From an uncultured Rhodobiaceae bacterium (GTDB lineage Bacteria > Pseudomonadota > Alphaproteobacteria > RS24): DNA of 15,248 bases. The stretch is taken from assembly GCA_913020275.1 (NCBI GenBank), contig CAJWBV010000005.1, positions 1-15,248 of the forward strand, given 5' to 3'. The position numbers and the translations under genes are program-made. Numbering within the stretch: position 1 is the first letter of the stretch; every line of letters begins with the position of its first letter. This document shows, piece by piece, positions 1 through 7,832 of this stretch. The notes below the pieces were generated by a model. That model was not told the DNA's origin, did no database searches, and saw nothing but the letters and a program-made list of their open reading frames with translations.

Positions 1-346
1 GCCGCCGCCTCCATTACCACCGGCGCCGCGCGGCGCGCGGGGCAGCCCCTGGCTCAAGCGCGCCGCGGCCGACGACGAGACGCCGGCGAAGCCGCCGTCG
101 CAGGCCGCGCCCGTGACGACGGAGCCGCCATCTCCGAAGCGCGCGCGCACCGGCCCCGACCTTTCGGCCTCGCGCCACTTCCTAGCTCTGGGAGCGGGCG
201 CTTCCCAGGACCTCGGTGCTGTTGTCGCCGAGACCTGTGACGCGTGGCTCCGCGATCCTGGATCGCGCCGCGACGTCGAGGCCTACTGGGCGACGTTAAG
301 AGACGCGTCGGCCCACGGCCACGCCGCGGGCAACGCCGCGGCGCGC
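1..346 (+). other. G+C-rich leader of unknown origin, in frame with truncated leuS; probable chimeric segment
   Basis: This stretch is open in the same frame as leuS from base 2 onward, with a GTG at 113. Its translation is rich in Pro, Ala and Arg, with runs such as [11 protein letters not shown] and PSPKRARTG. It does not resemble the CP1 editing domain that should precede this part of LeuRS. Base composition is visibly richer in G+C than the rest of the window, and codon choice changes near 340-360. A Pro/Ala-rich, basic, apparently disordered segment of this kind would suit a eukaryotic or other high-G+C genome better than the neighbouring genes. The simplest inference is an assembly or amplification chimera. 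A real rearrangement that broke leuS is less likely. The exact junction cannot be fixed by eye; 340-360 is an estimate. Confidence 0.55.
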
Positions 347-1723
347 GAGCAAATCATCGCGCAATTTGTCGAGCAGGGGCGCGGCACGCGGCAAGTGAAC
401 TTCCGGTTGCGCGATTGGGGCATTTCGCGCCAGCGCTATTGGGGTTGCCCGATCCCGATGATCCATTGCCCCAATTGCGGCGCCGTTCCGGTGCCGCGCG
501 CCGACCTGCCCGTCACCCTGCCCGAAGATGTCAGCTTCGACACGCCGGGCAATCCGCTCGACCGCCACGCCACGTGGAAGCACACGGCTTGCCCGAAGTG
601 CGGCGGCGAGGCGGTGCGCGAGACAGATACATTCGACACGTTTGTTGACAGCAGCTGGTATTATGCCCGCTTTACCGGCCTTGACCCGTACGCGCCCACC
701 GATCGCGCGGCGACCGATTACTGGATGTCCGTCGACCAATATATTGGCGGCATTGAGCACGCCATTTTGCATTTGCTCTATGCGCGGTTTTACGCGCGCG
801 CCATGCATCGCACCGGACATTTGGGCACAGATGAGCCTTTCGCGGGCCTGTTCACGCAAGGCATGGTCTGCCACGAAACTTATCGTGATGCAGACGGCAA
901 TTGGTTGTTGCCGGAACAGGTCGAGCGGCGCGAGGACGGGGCCTTTTTGAAAGACACCCCAGACCAGCGTGTCGAGATTGGCGGCATTGAGAAAATGTCC
1001 AAGTCGAAGAAAAATGTTGTCGACCCCGACGATATTATCGCGACCTATGGCGCGGACACGGCGCGCTGGTTCATGTTGTCGGACTCACCGCCCGAACGTG
1101 ATGTGCAGTGGACGCAAGAAGGCGTCGACGGTGCGTGGCGGTTTGTCCAGCGCGTATGGCGGCTGATCAACACCCATGCCGAAAATTTGACCAACATCAA
1201 AACCGTGCACGTCCATCCCGACGAAATGCCGGCTCCGGCACTTGAATTATACCGGACCGTGCATCGCAGCATCCACGAGGTGACGCAGGACCTTGAGGCT
1301 CTGGGCTTTAACCGTGCGGTTGCGCGGATTTACAATCTCGCCAATGAACTGTCCGGTTTCACGCCGGCCGATGACGCCGAGCGCGCCATTTTGAAATCCG
1401 GTCTTTTGACACTGGTGCAGCTCTTTGCGCCAATGATGCCGCATCTGGCCGAAAGCTGCTGGCACGCGCTGGGGGCTGACGGGCTTGTCGCAACCGCCGA
1501 TTGGCCGCAAGCCGATGCCAGTGCACTGGTTGAAGACAGCGTGACATTGCCGGTGCAGATTAATGGAAAAAGGCGCGCAGAAATTATTGTGCCGAAATCG
1601 GCAGATCAGGCTACGATAGAAGAAATTGCGCGGGCCGAACCACAAGTGGAGAAATTTCTCGATGGCAAATCGATCAAGAAATGTGTTGTTGTACCGGGAC
1701 GAATTGTCAATTTTGTTGTCTAG
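347..1723 (+). CDS. leuS: leucine--tRNA ligase, C-terminal part (5'-truncated)
   Basis: LeuRS charges tRNA-Leu with leucine in the cytoplasm. Numbering residues from the in-frame GTG at 113, recognisable LeuRS sequence starts near residue 79 and includes [14 protein letters not shown] (98-111). Two zinc-ribbon cysteine pairs follow (CPNC 119-122 and CPKC 160-163), then [18 protein letters not shown] and the class I KMSKS signature (294-298). The anticodon-binding and C-terminal domains run to a TAG at 1721-1723. Roughly the first 40% of a normal protein of about 860 residues is missing, including the HIGH motif and most of the CP1 editing domain. The frame stays open to the window edge but upstream residues are not LeuRS-like, so 347 is an estimated limit and not a start codon. 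As drawn the gene could not make a working synthetase. lptE follows almost without a gap, as in the leuS-lptE-holA operons of many Proteobacteria. Confidence 0.93.
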   Translation, partial: EQIIAQFVEQGRGTRQVNFRLRDWGISRQRYWGCPIPMIHCPNCGAVPVPRADLPVTLPEDVSFDTPGNPLDRHATWKHTACPKCGGEAVRETDTFDTFVDSSWYYARFTGLDPYAPTDRAATDYWMSVDQYIGGIEHAILHLLYARFYARAMHRTGHLGTDEPFAGLFTQGMVCHETYRDADGNWLLPEQVERREDGAFLKDTPDQRVEIGGIEKMSKSKKNVVDPDDIIATYGADTARWFMLSDSPPERDVQWTQEGVDGAWRFVQRVWRLINTHAENLTNIKTVHVHPDEMPAPALELYRTVHRSIHEVTQDLEALGFNRAVARIYNLANELSGFTPADDAERAILKSGLLTLVQLFAPMMPHLAESCWHALGADGLVATADWPQADASALVEDSVTLPVQINGKRRAEIIVPKSADQATIEEIARAEPQVEKFLDGKSIKKCVVVPGRIVNFVV

Positions 1724-1724
1724 A

Positions 1725-2222
1725 GTGCCCGCCCCGATTTTGCTTGTTCCGTTTGTGCTTGCTCTTTCGCTGCTAATTTCCGGATGCGGCTTCGAGCCGG
1801 TTTATGCCGTGCGCGACGAGGGCGGCCGGGCCACACTTTTACGCAGCATTGATTTGCCCGACACGCGCGCCGGACGCTATCTCGGCAACCAATTGCGCGG
1901 TCGGGTCACGCCCGGTGAAGAGGGCGGGCTGGCTCTCCATGTGACGCTGGAGGAAACTCGGGCCGATGCACTGATTGCAACCGAAGGCAATACCGAGCGC
2001 ATCAATTTGACAATGACGGCCATTGTGCGGCTTGAAACGGCAGAAGCCAAGATCGTCGAGCAACGCCGGTTCCGCGTGTCATCAAGTTACAACCGGACAT
2101 CCAGCGAACTGGCCAATCAGGAAACCGAAGCCAGCTTGCGCAATACGGCGCTTGACCGCATCGCCTCGGACATTCAGTTCCTGCTGGCCGATTTGCCGGC
2201 AGACACGAGCAACCCCCGATGA
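1725..2222 (+). CDS. lptE: LPS-assembly lipoprotein LptE
   Basis: LptE is the outer-membrane lipoprotein that plugs the LptD barrel and helps place lipopolysaccharide in the outer leaflet. From the GTG at 1725 the product has 165 residues. A hydrophobic signal peptide ends in the lipobox ISGC, with Cys21 as the predicted lipidated residue, followed by GFEPVYA as in alphaproteobacterial LptE. The rest is a small secretion-type domain, a little shorter than E. coli LptE. The frame is open further upstream to 1626 inside leuS, but the signal peptide fits a start at GTG 1725 or TTG 1713/1716. None has a convincing Shine-Dalgarno sequence, so translation is probably coupled to leuS, whose stop is one base before the GTG. 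The TGA overlaps the holA ATG as ATGA. The family call is firm; the start is uncertain. Confidence 0.85.
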   Translation: MPAPILLVPFVLALSLLISGCGFEPVYAVRDEGGRATLLRSIDLPDTRAGRYLGNQLRGRVTPGEEGGLALHVTLEETRADALIATEGNTERINLTMTAIVRLETAEAKIVEQRRFRVSSSYNRTSSELANQETEASLRNTALDRIASDIQFLLADLPADTSNPR

Positions 2223-3277
2223 AACTGGCCGCCGGCAAGGTCGAAGCCTTTGTTGACGCCTTCCCACCGGAACAAATGCCGGCGCTGGCGCTCGTTTACG
2301 GACCGGACCAGGGCGGCGTGCGTGATATCGGGCAGCGCCTGTGCGCTGCCTTTTTGGGTGCCGAGCCGGACCCGCTACAGCGCGCCGACCTGAACGATAC
2401 CGAGGTCGGCGGCGGCCGCCTGGCGGATGAAGCCGCGGCCATTCCGATGTTCGGCGACAAAAAGCTGGTTTTGGTGCGCGGCGGCGGCGGACAGGTGGCA
2501 CGTGCCGCCGGAGATTATCTGGCCGCACCGACAAAAACCGCGCTGGTCGTCATTGAGACGGGCGCTTTGCGTCCGTCGGCGGCTCTCCGCAAACTGGTCG
2601 AGGCCCATGCCGACGCCATCGCCCTGCCCTGCTATGAGGCCGATGCCCGCCAACTCGCGCAACTCATGCGCGACCAGCTTGAAGCCGAGGGCTTTCGCAT
2701 TGAAGCCGCCGCACTTGAAGCGGCCGTCGCGCGCCTTGCGACCGATCGCGGCATCATGCGCCGCGAGATTGAACGGCTGGTGTTGTATAAAGGGCCGCGT
2801 GGCAGCGCCGGATTTTCCGGCGATGCGGCATTAATCACATTGGATGATGTCGATGCCGCCCTTGGCGACCAGTCGAGCCTGACGCTCGACAGCCTGATTG
2901 ATGCGGTGGCATTGGGCCGCGTGGCGGCGGCAGATCAGGCGCTTACGCGCCTCACAGCAGGCGGGCAAACCCTGCAAACCGCACTGGGAGCTGTGCGCCG
3001 GCACTTTCAAATTTTGCACCTTGCCACCGGACTGATAGAAAGCGGCACGCCGCAAACCCAAGCGCTTTCGGCCTTCCGGCCGCCACTGCATTTTCGCCGC
3101 AAGCCTTTGGTGGAAAATCAGCTCAGGCTGTGGTCGCGCCGCAAAATTGAACGTGCGCTGGCACTCTTGCACAAAAGCGAGATTGACGCGCGCGCCATGC
3201 GCGCCGCCGGTACACGTCTGCCCGAAGCCGTTGCCGGACAAATTTTGCTACGCATTGCGCGCGCCGCCCAGCGTTAG
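2219..3277 (+). CDS. holA: DNA polymerase III subunit delta
   Basis: The delta subunit belongs to the clamp-loader complex and opens the beta sliding clamp so it can be placed on primed DNA. The 352-residue product has the usual length. It carries the N-terminal nucleotide-fold start ALVYGPDQGGVRD (residues 24-36), a middle region with FGDKKLVLVRGGG, and a helical C-terminal domain ending LLRIARAAQR. Delta lacks a functional Walker A motif, and none is seen. Its ATG overlaps the lptE stop by four bases and has no clear Shine-Dalgarno sequence, which suggests translational coupling in a leuS-lptE-holA operon. The TAG at 3275-3277 overlaps the stop codon of the convergent parB gene. Confidence 0.93.
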   Translation: MKLAAGKVEAFVDAFPPEQMPALALVYGPDQGGVRDIGQRLCAAFLGAEPDPLQRADLNDTEVGGGRLADEAAAIPMFGDKKLVLVRGGGGQVARAAGDYLAAPTKTALVVIETGALRPSAALRKLVEAHADAIALPCYEADARQLAQLMRDQLEAEGFRIEAAALEAAVARLATDRGIMRREIERLVLYKGPRGSAGFSGDAALITLDDVDAALGDQSSLTLDSLIDAVALGRVAAADQALTRLTAGGQTLQTALGAVRRHFQILHLATGLIESGTPQTQALSAFRPPLHFRRKPLVENQLRLWSRRKIERALALLHKSEIDARAMRAAGTRLPEAVAGQILLRIARAAQR

Positions 3278-4215
3278 GAATTCGACAATAGCCGCGCAAT
3301 CACGCCGTCGAGCTGGGCTAGAGATTTATAGCTGATCGCCACCGTGCCGCTTTCATCACCCTGATGGCGAATATCAACTTTAAGCCCCAGAGCGTCGGCC
3401 AATGTTTTTTCAACGGCGCGTGTGTCGGCATCCTTGGCGTCGGATTTGGCGCTCTTGCCGCCCGGCTTTTTGCCCGCCCTGTCACCCGACTTGTCGCCCA
3501 CAAGCGCCTCGACCGCACGCACGCTGAGGCCTTCGGCAACCACGCGGCGCGCCAGAGCGTCGGCGTCCGGATGGCCGAGCAATGCGCGGGCATGGCCCAT
3601 GCTGAGCGCGCCCGACACCAGCAGGTCGCGCATGCCCGGTGTCGCCTGCGCCAGCCGCAGTAAATTGGCAATATGGCTGCGGCTTTTGCCGACCACCTCG
3701 GCAAGCTCTGCTTGCGTATAGCTAAATTCGTCAATAAGCCTTTGATATGCTTCGCTTTCTTCCATCGGATTGAGATCGGCGCGCTGCACATTTTCGATAA
3801 TGCCTATCTCCAGCGCCTCGCTGTCGGACAACTCCTGCACCACGGCCGGCACGGCGTGAAGCTTGGCGATTTGCGCGGCGCGCCAGCGGCGTTCGCCGGC
3901 AATGATTTCAAAACGATCGGTCGCGCCTTTGAGCGGGCGCACAACCAGCGGTTGCAAAATGCCAGACTTCCCAAAAGACTGGGCCAGCGCCTTCAGCTCA
4001 TCCGCATCAAAATTTTGTCGCGGCTGAAACGCCCCCGCCTGCAATTGGTCGGTGCCCAACATCCGCAATCCGTTACCCGTTGTGGCAACTGAAACGTCAC
4101 CCGCGCCCGCCTTTGAGTTGGCGCCCGGATTGGTGCCTACAGGTGCCGCTTCGCCGATTAATGCCGACAGGCCGCGCCCCAACCCTCTTTTTCTTTCTGC
4201 TTTTTTTTCTGTCAT
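3274..4215 (-). CDS. parB: chromosome-partitioning protein ParB
   Basis: ParB is a CTP-dependent DNA clamp that loads at parS, spreads, and is moved by ParA to separate replicated origins. The 313-residue product has the N-terminal ParA-contacting motif LGRGLSALIG (12-21), the CTP-binding motif GERRWRA (107-113) and ENVQR (141-145). A helix-turn-helix for parS recognition lies at about 166-188. A Lys/Gly/Asp-rich linker at about 240-262 leads to the C-terminal dimerisation domain. A good ribosome-binding site, GAGGG, precedes the ATG. The gene is 27 bases downstream of parA in the same operon. Two parS sites lie upstream in the same gene cluster. The end overlaps holA by four bases in convergent orientation. 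Confidence 0.97.
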   Translation of the reverse strand: MTEKKAERKRGLGRGLSALIGEAAPVGTNPGANSKAGAGDVSVATTGNGLRMLGTDQLQAGAFQPRQNFDADELKALAQSFGKSGILQPLVVRPLKGATDRFEIIAGERRWRAAQIAKLHAVPAVVQELSDSEALEIGIIENVQRADLNPMEESEAYQRLIDEFSYTQAELAEVVGKSRSHIANLLRLAQATPGMRDLLVSGALSMGHARALLGHPDADALARRVVAEGLSVRAVEALVGDKSGDRAGKKPGGKSAKSDAKDADTRAVEKTLADALGLKVDIRHQGDESGTVAISYKSLAQLDGVIARLLSNS

Positions 4216-4219
4216 GACA

Positions 4220-4224
4220 CCCTC
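4220..4224 (-). promoter_or_regulatory. ribosome-binding site of parB
   Basis: On the minus strand GAGGG lies four bases before the ATG at 4215. It supports that start and allows parB to be translated independently of parA. Confidence 0.6.
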
Positions 4225-4242
4225 AATTTATGGCTCCGCAAA

Positions 4243-5091
4243 TCAGGCCGCGGCGGCGCGCTCCCGTTCGCGCTGGATCAGTTCGGATGCCAGCTTCATA
4301 TAGGCCAGACTGCCGCTGCATTTGTGATCATATAACAGCGCCGGCTTGCCGAATGACGGCGCCTCCGAAACACGGACATTGCGCGGGATGACACTTTGGT
4401 ACACCAGCGCGCCGAAATGCCCGCGCACATCGGCCTCGACCTGTCCGGACAAATTGTTCCGCAAATCATACATGGTCAGCACAATGCCCTGAATATCGAG
4501 CGCCGGGTTGAGGCTGTGTCTCACCTGCTCAATGGTTTGGGTCAACTGGCTGAGCCCCTCAAGCGCAAAAAACTCGCATTGCAATGGCACAAGCACCGAC
4601 TGCGCGGCAACCATGGCGTTCAGCGTTAGCATGTTGAGTGAGGGCGGGCAGTCAATCAGAACATATTGATAATGCCCGCCGCCCGAGGCTTGCAAATCGG
4701 GCAAAGCCGCCAGCGCATCGGCCAACCGGTGCATGCGGCGCGGATTATCCGCCAGTTCAACCTCGATCCCCAACAAATCCATGCTGGCAGGCAATAAATC
4801 AAAACCCGGAACGGCCGTGGCGCGCACGGCATCGGACAAACCGCACTCGCCCAGCAACACATCAAAGCTGGTAATGGCGCGGTCGTTCTGGCTGACGCCG
4901 AGCCCGGTGCTTGCATTGCCTTGCGGGTCGAGATCGACCAACAGGACTTTTTCGCCAATGGCGGCCAGCGCCGTGCCCAGATTAATCGCCGTTGTGGTTT
5001 TGCCGACACCGCCCTTTTGATTGGCGAGGCATAAAATACGCGGTGACGGTGCGGGCTTTGAATTTTCCGATGCCGATAGGTTCGCGTTCAT
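4243..5091 (-). CDS. parA: chromosome-partitioning ATPase ParA
   Basis: ParA is a deviant-Walker ATPase that binds the nucleoid nonspecifically. ParB stimulates its ATP hydrolysis, which drives origin segregation. The 282-residue protein has the signature KGGVGKTT (26-33; both lysines, K26 and K31, are present). The A' motif is LLVDLDPQGN (50-59) and the Walker B strand lies in YVLIDCPPSLN. The N-terminal 17 residues before the first strand are polar and poorly conserved, so a slightly later start is possible, but no better one is seen. The C-terminus ends in an Arg/Glu and alanine tail. There is a 76-base gap after rsmG. No convincing promoter could be picked out there, so transcription from the mnmG-rsmG side remains possible. 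Confidence 0.96.
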   Translation of the reverse strand: MNANLSASENSKPAPSPRILCLANQKGGVGKTTTAINLGTALAAIGEKVLLVDLDPQGNASTGLGVSQNDRAITSFDVLLGECGLSDAVRATAVPGFDLLPASMDLLGIEVELADNPRRMHRLADALAALPDLQASGGGHYQYVLIDCPPSLNMLTLNAMVAAQSVLVPLQCEFFALEGLSQLTQTIEQVRHSLNPALDIQGIVLTMYDLRNNLSGQVEADVRGHFGALVYQSVIPRNVRVSEAPSFGKPALLYDHKCSGSLAYMKLASELIQRERERAAAA

Positions 5092-5167
5092 CGCTTCAAT
5101 TCCCGATCATGCCCCGCCAGGGTGCAAAGCCCTAAAAATGCGGCTGGTTCAAAACTTACTTCAACAC

Positions 5168-5809
5168 TCATGAGGCCTCTCCGCGACGGCTGAGATGACG
5201 CAGATGCAAGATACGCGCGGCGTCATGGGTTCGGCTCGGAAGAGCCTCCACATCAATATTCCAACATTGCTCGGCGCGCGTCAATTCATCTTGCCAGCCG
5301 GCGCCCTTATGCAGCAGAGCAATTGTGGATGAATTGAAAAACGGCGCGACCAGCTCCAATAAATCCGGCAGAGGTGCCAAGGCGCGCGCGCTGATGACCT
5401 GCACATCGGCCAAAAAAGCCTCCCCGGCCATCGCCAGCTCTTTGGCGCGCCGATTGTGCACGCTTGCCGGCACGCCCACCTCGCGGATAACCGTGCGCAA
5501 GAACGCCGCCTTGCGCCCATCGCTTTCAACCAGATGCACATGCCCACCGGATTCGGCCAGCATAATCGCCACAACAAGCCCAGGAAACCCGCCGCCACTG
5601 CCCAGGTCCAGCCAGATGCGCCGATCGCCGGCCAGAGCCAGCAGCTGGGCCGAATCCGCCGCATGGCGCGCCCAGAAATCATCGAGTGTCGCCGGCCCGA
5701 CCAGATTAATGCGCTGTTGCCAACGCCCCAGCAGGGCCTGATACGCCAGCAGACGTGTCAATGTTTCACGTGAAACGTCGAACTGGGCGGCAAAAGTTTC
5801 AGGATCCAT
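5168..5809 (-). CDS. rsmG: 16S rRNA (guanine-N7) methyltransferase RsmG (GidB)
   Basis: RsmG methylates N7 of the guanine at position 527 (E. coli numbering) of 16S rRNA, using S-adenosylmethionine. The 213-residue product has the SAM-binding loop DLGSGGGFPG (68-77), the second strand VHLVESDGRKAAFL (91-104) and the family segment INLVGPATLDDFWARHAADS. The start at 5809 is 12 bases after the mnmG stop, which points to one transcript with mnmG. Residues 12-16 (VSRET) are encoded by a parS site, so this short piece of the gene serves both as coding sequence and as the ParB loading site. The length and all expected motifs look intact. Confidence 0.95.
   Translation of the reverse strand: MDPETFAAQFDVSRETLTRLLAYQALLGRWQQRINLVGPATLDDFWARHAADSAQLLALAGDRRIWLDLGSGGGFPGLVVAIMLAESGGHVHLVESDGRKAAFLRTVIREVGVPASVHNRRAKELAMAGEAFLADVQVISARALAPLPDLLELVAPFFNSSTIALLHKGAGWQDELTRAEQCWNIDVEALPSRTHDAARILHLRHLSRRGEAS
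5762..5777. promoter_or_regulatory. parS site within rsmG
   Basis: TGTTTCACGTGAAACG matches the bacterial parS consensus TGTTTCACGTGAAACA at 15 of 16 bases, with only the last base different. It lies in rsmG codons 11-16. Read on the minus strand it gives GTT TCA CGT GAA ACA, that is VSRET. ParB is encoded about 1.5 kb away in the same cluster. Confidence 0.93.
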
Positions 5810-5821
5810 CTGTTGTGCGCT

Positions 5822-7735
5822 CTACTCGGCGGCAGTTTCGGCGCGCTGGCCCTTGCGGGCATGGTGTAAAAGCAGGGTCAGGGCCGCAGGCGTCATGCCG
5901 TCGAGCCGTGCCGCCTGCCCCAAAGTCGCAGGACGGGCGGCGGCGAGCTTCTGGCGCACTTCCGTCGCCATGCCCTCCAGCGCCAAATAGTCAATATCCG
6001 CAGGCAGGCGCAGCGCTTCATCGCGCCTGAAGGCTTCGATATCGGCCGCCTGCCGGTCAATATAGCCGGCATAAAGCGCATCGGTTTCCACCTGCAAGCG
6101 CACATCAAGCGGCCAATCTGCAAGTTGCGGCCAGATGTTAGTCAGTTCAGACCAGCCAATATCAGGATAGGCCAGCAAATCCGTGAGCGACCGCCGCACC
6201 CCGTCAGCACGCAAACGCAATCCTCGCCGGGCGGCTTCGGGCGGCGTAAGGGTCAGCTTGGCAGCCTCAGCGCGCGCCGTGTCCAGCCGCACCATTTTCT
6301 GTTCAAAGGCCGCCGCCCGCCCGGATCCCACAAGGCCCAGCGCCACCCCGCGCTGCGTCAGGCGTTGGTCGGCATTATCGGCGCGCAAAGAAAGGCGATA
6401 TTCGGCGCGCGCGGTGAACATCCGATAGGGCTCGGACACGCCGCGCGTTACCAGATCATCGACCATCACACCAAGGTAAGCCTCAGCACGGTCGAATGTC
6501 GCCGCTACTTCGCCGCCGGCATGGCGCGCCGCGTTCAGGCCGGCAATCAGCCCCTGCGCGGCGGCTTCTTCATAACCGGTGGTGCCGTTAATTTGTCCGG
6601 CCAGAAAAAACCCCGCCACGGCCTTGGTTTCGAGGCTTGGATGCAGCGCGCGCGGGTCAACATAGTCATATTCAATGGCATAGCCGTGCCGGAGAATGCG
6701 CACCTGCTCCAGCCCCGGAATGGTGCGGATAAATGCGTCCTGCACATCCGCCGGCAGCGATGTCGAAATGCCATTGGGATAAACGGTGATATCGTCGAGG
6801 CCCTCCGGCTCCAGAAAAATTTGATGGCGCATGCGGTCGGGGAAGCGCGCGACTTTGTCTTCAATAGACGGGCAATAGCGCGGGCCTACGCCGCTTATCT
6901 GGCCGGAATAAACCGGCGATTTCTCGATATTCTCGGCGATAATGGCGAAGGTTTCCGCCGTTGTGCCGGTAATATGGCAAACAGTTTGCGGCGTTTCGAT
7001 TTTTTGCGTCAGAAACGAAAACGGCACCGGATCGGCATCCGCAGGCTGGGCCTCCAGCACATCTGTGTTGATGGTGCTGCCGTCGAGCCGCGCCGGTGTG
7101 CCGGTTTTCAAACGCCCCATGCGAAAATCAGGCCGCCTCTCGGCCAGCGCATAAAGCCGCCGCGACAGAGCTTGCGCCGGTTTTTCGCCGTGCCGGCCGG
7201 CCGGGACGCGCTCCGTGCCGATATGAATAATCCCGTCCAGAAATGTGCCGGTGGTCAGAACCACCGCGCCCGCCGCAAAGCGCGCGCCGTCTGCCGTCAC
7301 GACGGCTGAAATGCGCCCGTCGGCAATGTCCAGATCATCAACCGCCGCCGCATGCACGGTGAGATTTGGCGTTTCAGCAATCGCGGCCTGCATGGCGGCG
7401 CGGTAAAGCGCGCGGTCGGCCTGCGTGCGCGGCCCATGCACGGCGGGTCCTTTGCGTCGGTTCAACAGGCGAAACTGGATGCCCGCGGCATCTGCCACGC
7501 GCCCCATCAACCCGTCCAGCGCATCAATTTCGCGAACCAAATGCCCCTTGCCAACGCCGCCAATGGCAGGATTGCATGACATTTCGCCAATCGTCTCGAC
7601 TTTATGGGTTATCAGCAGGGTCCGCGCCCCATAGCGCGCCGCCGCCGCCGCCGCCTCGCAACCGGCATGCCCGCCACCAATGACAATGACATCCCAGACG
7701 GTTTGATCAGCTCCTGATTGGTCGATTGTTTCCAT
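5822..7735 (-). CDS. mnmG: tRNA uridine-5-carboxymethylaminomethyl modification enzyme MnmG (GidA)
   Basis: MnmG is the FAD- and NADH-binding partner of MnmE. Together they install the carboxymethylaminomethyl group at wobble U34 of certain tRNAs. The 637-residue protein has normal length. It begins with the FAD-binding loop GGGHAG (20-25) and the conserved segment [16 protein letters not shown] (51-66). The family signatures [11 protein letters not shown] (284-294, with a conserved cysteine) and [13 protein letters not shown] (379-391) follow, then the helical C-terminal domain for MnmE and tRNA contact. The ATG at 7735 places the FAD loop where expected. rsmG follows after 12 bases, and mnmE lies upstream on the same strand with a parS site between them. 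Confidence 0.97.
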   Translation of the reverse strand: METIDQSGADQTVWDVIVIGGGHAGCEAAAAAARYGARTLLITHKVETIGEMSCNPAIGGVGKGHLVREIDALDGLMGRVADAAGIQFRLLNRRKGPAVHGPRTQADRALYRAAMQAAIAETPNLTVHAAAVDDLDIADGRISAVVTADGARFAAGAVVLTTGTFLDGIIHIGTERVPAGRHGEKPAQALSRRLYALAERRPDFRMGRLKTGTPARLDGSTINTDVLEAQPADADPVPFSFLTQKIETPQTVCHITGTTAETFAIIAENIEKSPVYSGQISGVGPRYCPSIEDKVARFPDRMRHQIFLEPEGLDDITVYPNGISTSLPADVQDAFIRTIPGLEQVRILRHGYAIEYDYVDPRALHPSLETKAVAGFFLAGQINGTTGYEEAAAQGLIAGLNAARHAGGEVAATFDRAEAYLGVMVDDLVTRGVSEPYRMFTARAEYRLSLRADNADQRLTQRGVALGLVGSGRAAAFEQKMVRLDTARAEAAKLTLTPPEAARRGLRLRADGVRRSLTDLLAYPDIGWSELTNIWPQLADWPLDVRLQVETDALYAGYIDRQAADIEAFRRDEALRLPADIDYLALEGMATEVRQKLAAARPATLGQAARLDGMTPAALTLLLHHARKGQRAETAAE

Positions 7736-7779
7736 GGGCGCTTTGTACCCGCCACCGCGAGAAAACTCAAGTCAGCGCA

Positions 7780-7795
7780 TGTTTCACGTGAAACA
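7780..7795. promoter_or_regulatory. parS site between mnmG and mnmE
   Basis: TGTTTCACGTGAAACA is a perfect 16-base palindrome and a perfect match to the parS consensus. It lies in the 97-base gap between the mnmE stop and the mnmG start. A further half-site, TTTCACG, follows at 7797-7803. With the site in rsmG it makes two ParB loading sites 2 kb apart. Confidence 0.96.
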
Positions 7796-7832
7796 ATTTC
7801 ACGCCAAGCAGGGCCAAGGGGGGCTTTATGTA

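Noticed and set aside
1626..1724. Longer lptE starting inside leuS at 1626
   Set aside because: The added residues are basic and polar and overlap leuS. The lipoprotein signal peptide begins near 1725, so a start there or at the TTG codons 1713/1716 fits the family better.
6125..7309. Long plus-strand frame of 394 codons opposite mnmG
   Set aside because: It is fully antisense to the well-supported mnmG gene and has the Arg/Gly/His-rich composition typical of shadow frames in G+C-rich DNA.
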